This document shows, piece after piece, positions 36,951-44,904 of a DNA stretch of 64,000 nt (its first letter is position 1; every line of letters starts with the position of its first letter). The notes below the pieces were generated by a model. The model made no database searches and was not told the origin of the DNA. It saw only the letters and a program-made list of their open reading frames with translations. The position numbers and the translations under genes were made by a program. Origin of the DNA: Pseudoalteromonas rubra (GTDB lineage: Bacteria > Pseudomonadota > Gammaproteobacteria > Enterobacterales > Alteromonadaceae); assembly GCF_005887095.1 (NCBI RefSeq), contig NZ_PNCI01000044.1:23607-87606 (forward strand), given 5' to 3'.

Positions 36951-37535
36951 ATGGAAAAGTTAATGAACAAGTACTCTCTACTCTCAATTCTGGCTGCAAT
37001 GCCTTTACTGGCTGCAGCGCAGCCTGCGGAATTCAAAGCATCCGTAACAGTAAGAAATATCTTCACGTTTGAAAATGCCGAGCCGCTTAGCTTTGGTACT
37101 ATACGTGCCAGTGGTGATACGGGTGGTGTAGAAACGGCGACTCTGATTATCGCTGCAAACCCCAATACTGCGCCTCGGGCTGACTCAACCGATGTGACAA
37201 AAGCAGAGATTGCGATTCTGGAACCCGGTACGCCAGCGAAATTTACCGTTGAGGGTATTTCACCCTATGCGACGCTGACGATTACCGATCCGACAGAAAC
37301 CGATGTTTTACCGAAAGATTTGCCGCCAACAACACCCGGCTTTAAGCTAGGTACTTTCACCTACTATGTGACTTCTGGCACATCGCCAGCCCCGGCAACA
37401 ACCACAGTACAGGCTGATGCTGACGGTAAAATTGCGTTTAATGTGGGCGCAACGCTGACAACAACCAGTGCCGCTGCAGGTAACTATATCGATGGCGAGT
37501 ACGAAGGTACGTTCAGTGTTGAGCTGAGCTACTAA
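36951..37535 (+). CDS. DUF4402 domain protein, candidate major pilin
   Basis: 194 residues with a Sec signal peptide (about 1-23, ...LLAAAQPA) and a beta-rich mature part. The start pattern F-x-ASVTV-x-N, the LSFGTI block and the final YIDGEYEGTFSVELSY are typical of DUF4402, a family found among secreted, pilin-like proteins. AAAGGA sits seven bases before the ATG. It is the first of five close genes (two DUF4402, chaperone, usher, lipoprotein), so a role as the main fibre subunit is inferred. No cysteines are visible in the mature region, unlike classical type 1 pilins. Confidence 0.7.
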   Translation: MEKLMNKYSLLSILAAMPLLAAAQPAEFKASVTVRNIFTFENAEPLSFGTIRASGDTGGVETATLIIAANPNTAPRADSTDVTKAEIAILEPGTPAKFTVEGISPYATLTITDPTETDVLPKDLPPTTPGFKLGTFTYYVTSGTSPAPATTTVQADADGKIAFNVGATLTTTSAAAGNYIDGEYEGTFSVELSY

Positions 37536-37574
37536 TCTGCTTTGGCGGGTGAGCGATTAGCCCGCCAGTTTCAT

Positions 37575-38030
37575 ATGAAGGCGCTTTTGTTACTCGTCAG
37601 CTTGGTGAGCAGTATGTTCTGTCAGGCGAGTATTATACTCAATGCTGATCTGAATTTCGGCACTGTTATTGTGGCAGACCCCAGTGTGGTCGGCACCGTT
37701 ACTGTGTCACGGGGCGGCGGAACAAGCTCCTCTGGCAGTATCCATGTAGTCGAAAAAGGGCACCCAGCTGAGCTGATACTGACGTCCTTTCCCGTCGGTG
37801 TCTATCTGAATATCTCAACAGATATACTCGACGATGAGCTCGCACATACTCAGCTTATCAGCCAGGGAAAACTGCGTGTTATCCAGCTCCATCACCCGGT
37901 CAGGGTCTTCACCGATCGATATGGTCGCGCCCGGCTTGTGATAGGAGGGACATTGCAGAGTATGCCCCATGCTGGCAGCTACCTGGACGGCCAATATGAG
38001 ACAACCATCAGCGTCGAAGTCAGCTATTAA
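37575..38030 (+). CDS. Second DUF4402 domain protein, candidate minor pilin
   Basis: 151 residues from the ATG at 37575, which gives a clean signal peptide (MKALLLLVSLVSSMFCQA). A TTG 33 bases earlier is in frame but unlikely. The mature region repeats the DUF4402 features (LNFGTVIV near the start, YLDGQYETTISVEVSY at the end) and is clearly a distant paralogue of the preceding protein. It is 39 bases downstream of it. A tip or anchor subunit is a plausible guess. The ribosome site is weak, so expression may depend on coupling to the upstream gene. Confidence 0.65.
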   Translation: MKALLLLVSLVSSMFCQASIILNADLNFGTVIVADPSVVGTVTVSRGGGTSSSGSIHVVEKGHPAELILTSFPVGVYLNISTDILDDELAHTQLISQGKLRVIQLHHPVRVFTDRYGRARLVIGGTLQSMPHAGSYLDGQYETTISVEVSY

Positions 38031-38082
38031 GTAAGCACACACTCTCTTTCATCGCCGTTAGAAGTAGAATAGGCAAGATCCA

Positions 38083-38895
38083 ATGAAATATATTACTCAC
38101 ATCATGCTGTTGGTGCTATTGTTTTGTGCCGCTCAGTCTCAGGCCAATCTATTGATTTCACCCACCCGGGTCGTGTTTGATGAGCGCCAGCGAAATGCCA
38201 AAGTATTTCTGATCAACAACAGCCAGGAGTACAAAACTTACCGTCTGAGCTTTAAAGAAAAGCTCGCCCTGCCTGAGGGAGGGTATAAAGATGTGTCGGA
38301 GCAGGAAAACCCCAGGCGTTTAAGTGGCTTGCTCAGAATGACACCCAAGCAGGTACGTCTTGCACCAGGCGAGCGCCAGGTCGTTAAACTCGCTTTGCGT
38401 CGAAAAAAAGACATGGCTGCGGGTGAATACCGTTCACACCTGTTCTTTCAGGCGTTGCCTGAGAAAAAAGACGCTGCGCAGAAGGGAGTTGGGATCAGGC
38501 TGAATATGATTATGAGTTACAGTATCCCAGTGATTTACCGCCAATCGGCATCTGTGCCGCAGGTCACCATAGAGAGTGCCAAGGTGAGCCGGGGAGAAAG
38601 TGGTCGTTATGATACCGTCGGGCTGGCACTATCTCGTCAGGGTGACTCTAGTACGTTTGGCCAGATCAGTGTATATTGGCGCGGAAACAACACGGCTCAA
38701 TGGCAAGAAGCCGCCATAGTGAGCAGCTATAGCATTTATCCGGAGGTCAGTCAGTCGCACTTACAGTTAAAGCTGATAGACCCGAGCATTATGCAGGGGG
38801 TGCGTGCCGGGGAGTTAAAAGTCGTGTATACCGGCAGTGGTGAATATCAGGGAATACCATTTGCGGAGCGCATCTTCCCTGTCACTTTGCCCTGA
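38083..38895 (+). CDS. PapD-like periplasmic pilus chaperone
   Basis: 270 residues with a signal peptide (about 1-21, ending QSQA). The N-terminal immunoglobulin-like domain starts LLISPTRVVFDERQRNAKVFLIN and has the chaperone features LRMTPKQVRLAPGERQVVKL and GEYRSHLFF. The C-terminal domain is divergent. Chaperones of this class donate a beta strand to pilin subunits in the periplasm and hand them to an outer-membrane usher. Its position between two pilin-like genes and an usher-like gene fits. It belongs to a divergent, non-classical branch, not the Fim/Pap type. Confidence 0.75.
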   Translation: MKYITHIMLLVLLFCAAQSQANLLISPTRVVFDERQRNAKVFLINNSQEYKTYRLSFKEKLALPEGGYKDVSEQENPRRLSGLLRMTPKQVRLAPGERQVVKLALRRKKDMAAGEYRSHLFFQALPEKKDAAQKGVGIRLNMIMSYSIPVIYRQSASVPQVTIESAKVSRGESGRYDTVGLALSRQGDSSTFGQISVYWRGNNTAQWQEAAIVSSYSIYPEVSQSHLQLKLIDPSIMQGVRAGELKVVYTGSGEYQGIPFAERIFPVTLP

Positions 38896-38908
38896 CCCTG
38901 GTGGTTAG

Positions 38909-41884
38909 ATGGTGAGGTTTGTTCTGATCCTGCTAATTGGGCTGTCATGGGGAAGCGCCATGCCTGCATACAGTGCTCAGCAGCAGGATCTCTCCAAGGC
39001 CCTCAGTACGTTGCAACGTATCCAGGCTAAGCTGACACAGTCTAAAGCCAGCCTGACAGTGAGCAACCAGTCAAAACAAACGGGTATCCCCGAAGGGGAA
39101 GATTTGTTTTTGTCTGTGTATGCCGACAATGTCTATTTGGGTGAAGTGTTTGCGGTCAAAAGCCAGCGAGATGCGAAAATTGAATTGCGCAGCTTGTTTG
39201 CCGTACTGGATTTTGCCATCAGTGACGACGAAAAAACCGATCATTTCTCCGGCTGGTATCTCAGCCCTGAGCGTACGTTCTCTTTTGATAGCGAGCAAAG
39301 GGTGGCGCAGGTCAACGAGCAGCAATACGTCATTGCGCAGCAAGATGTATTGCATACGCAAGGTGAAGTGTTTGTCGAGTCAGCCTTAGTTTCTGACTGG
39401 TTTGGGCTCGATTTACAGTTCAATTATACAGATCAAAGGCTCAGTGTGCAGAGTCCTGAGCCATTGCCTGCACTTGAGCGCCAGGCTCGGGCGGATCGTC
39501 GCTTGGTTCAGCACCAAGGTAATGCAGCCTCCAGGCTAACCTGGAAACCGAATGCTTATCAGATGTTGTCGTCACCACTGATGGATGTTCAGTTTGGCTA
39601 TCGTCGTGACAACAAAGAGGATGCTTACTTCTACTCTATGCTTGGGGCACATGATCTGGCGTTCTGGAATGTCGAGTATTTTGTTTCAGGCAAGGATGGA
39701 GATGTTGTTGATCAAGGCCGCCTCAAAGGAAAGCGTGAAGATGGGCAAGGCCGCTTGTTGGGAGGCCTCAAAGCCACTCAGGTTGAGATGGGCGATATTC
39801 TTGCAACACACATTGGTGCAGGGCAGCCCTCAGGACAAGGTGTCGGAGTGCGTGTTGCCGACAAGCCGTTGCATAACGACACTCAGGAGCAAAGCGTACA
39901 GATCAGTGGTTCAGTGCAAGCTGGCTGGGACGTTGAGCTGTATCATAACGGCCTGTTAGTCGCACAGCAGCTTCAGATCCAAACGGGTCGCTACGATTTT
40001 GACCGTATCCCCCTGTATTTTGGTAGCAATCAGTTTGAGCTGGTCAAATATGGTCCTCAGGGGCAAGTAGAGCGTGAACAGCGCAGCTATTTTGTAGAAG
40101 GCACAGGATTGGATAGTGGCCAGAGCTATTTTGATGTGTCAGTAACAGATGTGGGTGGCTCGGTGTTTAACAATGACTGGGCACCAACGTCTCGTTCAGG
40201 TTGGCAGTTCGACGGCCGTTACGATCTCGGTCTTTCCGAAGATATGTCTGTGTATGCGGGTATCTCACAGGCGTTAACGAATGAGTCACAGACAGAGCGC
40301 ATCCTGACGGCAGGTGGTACGCTGAGCCTGTGGAAAAAAATGTTGCTCAATCTGGATTTATCCCACGACAGCGACGCTCAGCATCAGGCTCTACTCAGTG
40401 CCAGAACTGAGTGGGCAGGGCAGGCCATCAGCACCAGCTGGCAAACACAACGACGGCGGCTCACAGGCGTGCAAGCGGGTGAAGAATACCGCCACAGCCA
40501 GGGGCTGAATATGGTGATGTCGGGTACGGTTAATGTATTTGACAAGCCGCTTTCCTATCAGAATCAGATACAGTGGAGCCGCACCGATCAGGGCAGCGAA
40601 TACACAGTGTTGACCAATCGGGTGGGCACGTCGGTTGGCCGTGTGAACATCAGCAATCAGCTGCAACGGCAATCCAGCAGTACGGCAATGGACCATACAA
40701 CCGCTGGCCAGCTGCGATTTCAAACCCGTTTAGGTCGCGTTTTTGGCCGACTGATTTTAGATTACGATTTACACCCAAACAGCGAGCTAACGGCTTATGA
40801 AACAAGGTTTTACCGTAGCCTGAACGAGCAGTTTAACGTTGAGTTTAGCTTTCGGGAAACACTTGATACCGACTACCAAAAGAGTGAATTAGGACTGAAC
40901 TGGCTGGGTGATAAAATACGCCTTAACAGCCAGTTTAGCTACGACAGTGATGATGAGTGGGCGCTGGGAGTCAATGGCCAGTTCAGTTTCGGGTATCACA
41001 ACGAGAGCGAGCAGTTGCTGATCAGCCAGCGACGACTGGCGAGCAATGGGGCTGTGCTCGTTAAGGTCTATCTGGATCATAATGCCAATGGGGTATTTGA
41101 TGCAGATGACGAAGTGGTGCCTGATGTGCGGATCCGGGCGTTGCAAAATTATATGCAGGGCAAAACCGATGCGCAGGGGCTGGTTTTGCTCAGTGGTATG
41201 CCTGTTAACCAAAAAACAGACATGGTGATTGATACTCAGAGTCTTGAAATGCCTTTTGTTGTTCCTGCAAGTGAAGGGGTTGCAATCACGCCACGGCGAG
41301 GCTTTGTTGAGTATCTTGAATTTCCCCTGGTGAACACCAGCGAAATAGAAGGGGTTGTGTACCAACAAACGGACACCGATAATGCGCCCCTGCCTTATGC
41401 AGAAGTAACTTTGATTGATGAGCATGGACAGGAGGCTGCCAGAACAGAGGCGGCATACGATGGGTACTATGTATTTACGGACGTTAAGCCTGGCCGCTAT
41501 CAGGCAAAAGTGACAAGTGCTGCAAGGCGTGGTCTGACACATAGCGATCAGGTTGAGGTGGTCCTGTCGGAGCAGGGGGATGTGCTGGTGGAAGTCGATT
41601 TGCAGTTGGCACCACAGTCGACTAAAGCCGTCACAGTGCTTTCTGCCGGGCGTTTTACGTCACTGGCAGTCTTAAAAACTTATGCGCTGTTGCTTCGTCA
41701 ACGTCATAGCAGTCTGATACCAGAGCCTCCATTTTATGTTTTTGATGATAAAGCTAAGTCCTATATGTTGGGGATCGCGTTCATTTACCAGGGCGCCGAT
41801 CCCACACAACTGCAGCAACGTTGCGAGTCATTGCAAAGCGCTGGCGTTCCCTGTCAGCTTGAAGACACAGAACTGAAGTTATAA
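38909..41884 (+). CDS. Usher-like outer-membrane protein with C-terminal SPOR-like domain
   Basis: 991 residues, 13 bases after the chaperone. A signal peptide (about 1-23) and a periplasmic N-terminal domain (about 60-195) come first. A plug-like segment at about 325-400 has VQAGWDVELYHNGLLV, YDFDRIPLYFG and the following YGPQGQ, typical of pilus ushers. A long beta-barrel-like region follows to about 705. Next are a Dx-rich repeat like SdrD B (KVYLDHNANGVFDADDEV, about 717-745), a carboxypeptidase-regulatory-like fold (about 810-885) and a SPOR-like end (about 905-991) closing with C-X9-C. The fusion of an usher to a SPOR-like domain is the odd point. A rival reading is another large beta-barrel exporter. 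Confidence 0.7.
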   Translation: MVRFVLILLIGLSWGSAMPAYSAQQQDLSKALSTLQRIQAKLTQSKASLTVSNQSKQTGIPEGEDLFLSVYADNVYLGEVFAVKSQRDAKIELRSLFAVLDFAISDDEKTDHFSGWYLSPERTFSFDSEQRVAQVNEQQYVIAQQDVLHTQGEVFVESALVSDWFGLDLQFNYTDQRLSVQSPEPLPALERQARADRRLVQHQGNAASRLTWKPNAYQMLSSPLMDVQFGYRRDNKEDAYFYSMLGAHDLAFWNVEYFVSGKDGDVVDQGRLKGKREDGQGRLLGGLKATQVEMGDILATHIGAGQPSGQGVGVRVADKPLHNDTQEQSVQISGSVQAGWDVELYHNGLLVAQQLQIQTGRYDFDRIPLYFGSNQFELVKYGPQGQVEREQRSYFVEGTGLDSGQSYFDVSVTDVGGSVFNNDWAPTSRSGWQFDGRYDLGLSEDMSVYAGISQALTNESQTERILTAGGTLSLWKKMLLNLDLSHDSDAQHQALLSARTEWAGQAISTSWQTQRRRLTGVQAGEEYRHSQGLNMVMSGTVNVFDKPLSYQNQIQWSRTDQGSEYTVLTNRVGTSVGRVNISNQLQRQSSSTAMDHTTAGQLRFQTRLGRVFGRLILDYDLHPNSELTAYETRFYRSLNEQFNVEFSFRETLDTDYQKSELGLNWLGDKIRLNSQFSYDSDDEWALGVNGQFSFGYHNESEQLLISQRRLASNGAVLVKVYLDHNANGVFDADDEVVPDVRIRALQNYMQGKTDAQGLVLLSGMPVNQKTDMVIDTQSLEMPFVVPASEGVAITPRRGFVEYLEFPLVNTSEIEGVVYQQTDTDNAPLPYAEVTLIDEHGQEAARTEAAYDGYYVFTDVKPGRYQAKVTSAARRGLTHSDQVEVVLSEQGDVLVEVDLQLAPQSTKAVTVLSAGRFTSLAVLKTYALLLRQRHSSLIPEPPFYVFDDKAKSYMLGIAFIYQGADPTQLQQRCESLQSAGVPCQLEDTELKL

Positions 41885-41896
41885 GAGGAGTGAGCG

Positions 41897-42583
41897 ATGA
41901 AGTTATATTCTTATCTGGTATGGCCCTTGCTGGTTGTGCTCAGTGGCTGTGCCAGTACAGGCCAGGATGAGCAGCGCCTTGCCCAACTTGAGCAGCAACT
42001 GGCTCAGTTGCATACCGATGTTGAACAAATAAAGCGCAGTGTCGAGCAGTGGCAGCAGGTTGCGCCTCAGGTCAGTGAATTGCTAAGTATTGAGCAGGAT
42101 CTGAATTTACTGACGACACAGTTACAGCTGGCACTGGCACCTGCTGCTCAGTCTTCCGGGGATGTTATGGTTGCAAAAGTGGCAAAGTCTCCCAATATTG
42201 TTGAACAACCGCAGAGCAACCATGGCGGTCTTGTTGTGCAGTCTGCACCTGGTGAAAATACGGAAGCGACGAAAGCGACGCGCGATGTGAAGCCTAAGTT
42301 GCCTGCCAAAACGGACAACGCAGAGTTTGCAGTCCAGCTGGCATCAACCAGGAAGCAAAGCCAGCTAAAAACCGTTCATCAGCGGCTGATCAAAAGTTAT
42401 CCGCCGTTACAGGAACAACCGGTGAACGTTGAGCAAGTCGAAATTCGTGGCCAAAGATACTTTCGGCTGAAACTTGGCGCGTTTGAAAATAAAGCGCAAG
42501 GTCAGGCACTGTGCGACAAGTTAAAGCCATTTCACCCACAGTGTCTGCTGAGTCATTACACTGACAATCCAATCACGTTATAG
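41897..42583 (+). CDS. SPOR-domain lipoprotein of the pilus cluster
   Basis: 228 residues. Signal peptide with lipobox LSGC (Cys near 18), a coiled coil (about 25-85), a variable linker, and a C-terminal SPOR domain (about 145-228: FAVQLASTRKQSQLKTVHQRL, then YFRLKLGAFENKAQGQALC and C-X9-C). SPOR domains tether proteins to septal or denuded peptidoglycan. It lies 12 bases after the usher-like gene and closes the pilus-like operon, so it may anchor the usher to the wall or to the cell pole. The role is inferred. Confidence 0.75.
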   Translation: MKLYSYLVWPLLVVLSGCASTGQDEQRLAQLEQQLAQLHTDVEQIKRSVEQWQQVAPQVSELLSIEQDLNLLTTQLQLALAPAAQSSGDVMVAKVAKSPNIVEQPQSNHGGLVVQSAPGENTEATKATRDVKPKLPAKTDNAEFAVQLASTRKQSQLKTVHQRLIKSYPPLQEQPVNVEQVEIRGQRYFRLKLGAFENKAQGQALCDKLKPFHPQCLLSHYTDNPITL

Positions 42584-42601
42584 TGGCTATTCTCAGCATT
42601 G

Positions 42602-42617
42602 TGGATCGCTTTTTGCA
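42602..42617 (+). promoter_or_regulatory. Sigma-54 promoter of the FlgO-like gene trio
   Basis: TGGATCGCTTTTTGCA matches the -24/-12 consensus at 14 of 16 defined or free positions, with GG and GC correctly spaced. The predicted transcript starts near 42628, just before the ribosome site of the first FlgO-like gene. It separates the trio from the upstream pilus operon and points to flagellar (RpoN) control. Confidence 0.65.
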
Positions 42618-42649
42618 TTTGTTTCGACAAATAGAAAGAGGTGATCATT

Positions 42650-43246
42650 ATGCAATTTCCTGCTGTGATAGCCGCACTGGCCCTGTCGGTGCTGCTCAGT
42701 GGCTGCGCTGGAATCATGAAGACGCAGCAACAAAAGAAGGTGGAACAAGCGCCACCCTTGCCGACATTGCATCAATACATGGGGCAACTTGCTGCCGCTT
42801 TGGGGGAGCATAGTCGCCCATTGAAGCCCGGCGCCACGGTTGCCGTCACGAGTTTTTACCTGGCGGATCAACTTGGCAATGCCGTAGCAAGCAATCAGGG
42901 CAGTGGTCTTAGTACTCAGGTTCAGGAAAGCTTGATCAGTTATGTGACGCAAATGGGCCTGGAAGTGGTGGAGTTTCGGCTACAGCGCACTTTAACTTTG
43001 TCGGATAGTGCCGATAACCTATTAAACCGTGATATTGCCCTGCTACGCGAGCGTCATAAATTTGACCTAGCTTTGACGGGCACCATCAGTGAAAGCCACG
43101 ACCATTACACGATCAATGCCAGATTGATCACTATGCTTGATAGTCGCACTGCATCCGCTGCGACCATATCTGTGCCCAAAGCAGTTTTGTGGGGCAATGA
43201 AAAAGCTCAAATGCGAGATGGCAAGTTGCATCGCGGCCAGTATTAG
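42650..43246 (+). CDS. FlgO-like outer-membrane lipoprotein, copy 1
   Basis: 198 residues from the ATG at 42650 (AAGAGG upstream). Signal peptide with lipobox LLSGC (Cys near 19). The mature part has the FlgO-type pattern: a segment TVAVTSFYLADQLGNAVAS, an NRD motif, and a late strand ALTGTISESHDHYTINARLI. This copy is the most divergent of three in tandem. FlgO is a lipoprotein needed for stable sheathed polar flagella in Vibrio. It ends 11 bases before copy 2. Confidence 0.65.
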   Translation: MQFPAVIAALALSVLLSGCAGIMKTQQQKKVEQAPPLPTLHQYMGQLAAALGEHSRPLKPGATVAVTSFYLADQLGNAVASNQGSGLSTQVQESLISYVTQMGLEVVEFRLQRTLTLSDSADNLLNRDIALLRERHKFDLALTGTISESHDHYTINARLITMLDSRTASAATISVPKAVLWGNEKAQMRDGKLHRGQY

Positions 43247-43257
43247 TGGAGACAAAG

Positions 43258-43911
43258 ATGAAAAAATCTGTGATAGCGCTTATGTTACCAACCCTGTCCC
43301 TGTTTGGGTGCGCACAACTGGGTATGACAAAGCATCAGGAAACGACGTCAGCGCCAGGTCAGTTCAATGCGTCGGAGCAGTTCCAGGCCCATCCCAGAGG
43401 CGTGCAACAAATGACTGTCTCGCAGCGCATGGCGGCCAAAAATGTCACTCACTATGTGCAAAAGTTGATGCAGGACATGGTGAGCAATGTTAAATACATT
43501 AATGATCAGACACCTGTAGCCGTATCCAGCTTTGTCTTTCTGGATGAAGACTTTAACCATGCTACGTTATTGGGCAACCAGATTGCCGAAAGCTTTATTC
43601 ATGAGCTGCACAACTTTGGTGTGCCGGTGATCGACTTTAAGACGACGGACTTCATGCGGGTTACCAAACACGGCGACTTTATATTTAGTCGCGACTTTTT
43701 GGAGTTGTCTGATGAACTGCCGTTCAAATATGTTCTGGCCGGCACCTTATCTAACCACCAGGGCGGGATCTTAGTCAATGCCCGCATTGTTGGAATGCAA
43801 AGTAAGGTTGTGGTCGGCACGGCACAAGGGTTCCTGCCTCAGGCTGTCGTGAATGCGCTGAGAGATGGCGCGATCCATGAAGGGATCCGGTTACAACGAG
43901 CGGGTGAGTGA
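43258..43911 (+). CDS. FlgO-like outer-membrane lipoprotein, copy 2
   Basis: 217 residues from the ATG at 43258 (GGAG upstream). Lipobox LFGC near residue 18. The FlgO domain (about 75-200) shows VAVSSFVFLDEDF, LLGNQIAESFIHEL, HGDFIFSRDF and YVLAGTLSNHQGGILVNARI. It shares LGNQ-hydrophobic-AE-x(2)-IH, GDF-x-FSRD and VNAR with copy 3, so the two are recent relatives. It is two bases before the next start codon and clearly in one operon. Confidence 0.75.
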   Translation: MKKSVIALMLPTLSLFGCAQLGMTKHQETTSAPGQFNASEQFQAHPRGVQQMTVSQRMAAKNVTHYVQKLMQDMVSNVKYINDQTPVAVSSFVFLDEDFNHATLLGNQIAESFIHELHNFGVPVIDFKTTDFMRVTKHGDFIFSRDFLELSDELPFKYVLAGTLSNHQGGILVNARIVGMQSKVVVGTAQGFLPQAVVNALRDGAIHEGIRLQRAGE

Positions 43912-43913
43912 TC

Positions 43914-44573
43914 ATGAAAACACACATTCTGAGTGGGCTAACGGTGTCGGTCATGCTGTTGAGCGGCTGTCAGATGATGGGCTCACAGCCAGCCCCACAG
44001 ACAGTGACGACAACACCTATGGCACCTAAAGTGGCCAAGTTTCGTGAAATAGAAGTGCTGTATGAAGCATTGGAGGAGCAGGCGCCAGACGCCGAGCACC
44101 CTGTTGACCCTGGGTTTGTGAGCGAGCGTCATCGAAAACAGGTGGCAAACTATGCCTCTCAGATAGCGCTGGAGTTGTCTGATTCCTTACTGGGGGTTCA
44201 TCCCCATTCTGTGGCTGTCACCAGCTTTGTCAGCTTTGACGATACGCTCAGAAGCAGCAATCAGCTGGGCAATCAACTGGCCGAAAACCTGATCCACGCA
44301 TTTCAAAAACTGGGCTATGCGGCCCTTGATTACAAATCACAGCAACAGATCCAGGTGACCCGAGGTGGAGATTTTGTATTTTCTAGGGACAGCAGGGCCT
44401 TACCCGGTAAACCGGATCCGAGTCATGTGTTGTCCGGTACTATGATCTATCGGGATCGGGGTGTAGAAGTCAATGCACGGTTACTGGATTTTGAAAGCCG
44501 GCTGGTGGTTGCCAGCTGTATGGTAACTATCCCATATTTCGTCTTAGATCCGGGCGCAACCGCATCACGTTGA
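43914..44573 (+). CDS. FlgO-like outer-membrane lipoprotein, copy 3
   Basis: 219 residues from the ATG at 43914. Lipobox LLSGC near residue 19. The FlgO domain (about 95-210) has VAVTSFVSFDDTL, QLGNQLAENLIHAF, GGDFVFSRDS and VLSGTMIYRDRGVEVNARLL. It is last of the trio, followed by the tRNA-Arg gene and the convergent flgT. Copy 2 or 3 is the best candidate for the true flgO, since FlgO, FlgP and FlgT usually sit together; I cannot say which. Confidence 0.75.
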   Translation: MKTHILSGLTVSVMLLSGCQMMGSQPAPQTVTTTPMAPKVAKFREIEVLYEALEEQAPDAEHPVDPGFVSERHRKQVANYASQIALELSDSLLGVHPHSVAVTSFVSFDDTLRSSNQLGNQLAENLIHAFQKLGYAALDYKSQQQIQVTRGGDFVFSRDSRALPGKPDPSHVLSGTMIYRDRGVEVNARLLDFESRLVVASCMVTIPYFVLDPGATASR

Positions 44574-44704
44574 TCGTTGAGTGGCAAAGTGCAGCTCTTT
44601 GCCTTTGCCGTTTCTATCCCTAGCGAATACATCATTTAAATATTATTAAGAATCAATCGGTTGACCAATTGCCCGAAAACGCTTAGTATTTTCGTCAGCG
44701 ACAC

Positions 44705-44779
44705 GGCCTCTTAGTTAAATGGATATAACAGTCCCCTCCTAAGGGATAGTTGCAGGTTCGATTCCTGCAGGGGCCGCCA
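44705..44779 (+). tRNA. tRNA-Arg (anticodon CCU)
   Basis: 75 bases including an encoded CCA. The acceptor stem GGCCTCT / AGGGGCC pairs with one wobble. The anticodon stem-loop has loop CTCCTAA, giving anticodon CCT (reads AGG). The T arm TTGCAGGTTCGATTCCTGCAG is standard. It lies alone between the FlgO-like genes and flgT in a 331-base gap. Single tRNA genes of this kind are common integration sites for islands. Confidence 0.93.
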
Positions 44780-44904
44780 GCGTTTTTCCCTTATAAATCA
44801 ACTCTGATATAGCAATCACACCTCAGTAGAAACGACCAAAAATGGTATAGGTAACCCAAATTATTGGTGGGTTAATCTCACCGTATTCTGTCGAAGCAGA
44901 GCGC

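Noticed and set aside
40889..41542. A 217-codon minus-strand open frame inside the usher-like gene
   Set aside because: It is antisense to a well-supported gene and has no signal, domain or ribosome-site support.
44574..44904. Integrase attachment-site duplication of the tRNA-Arg 3' end
   Set aside because: I saw no second copy of the tRNA 3' end, and no integrase gene, in the window.
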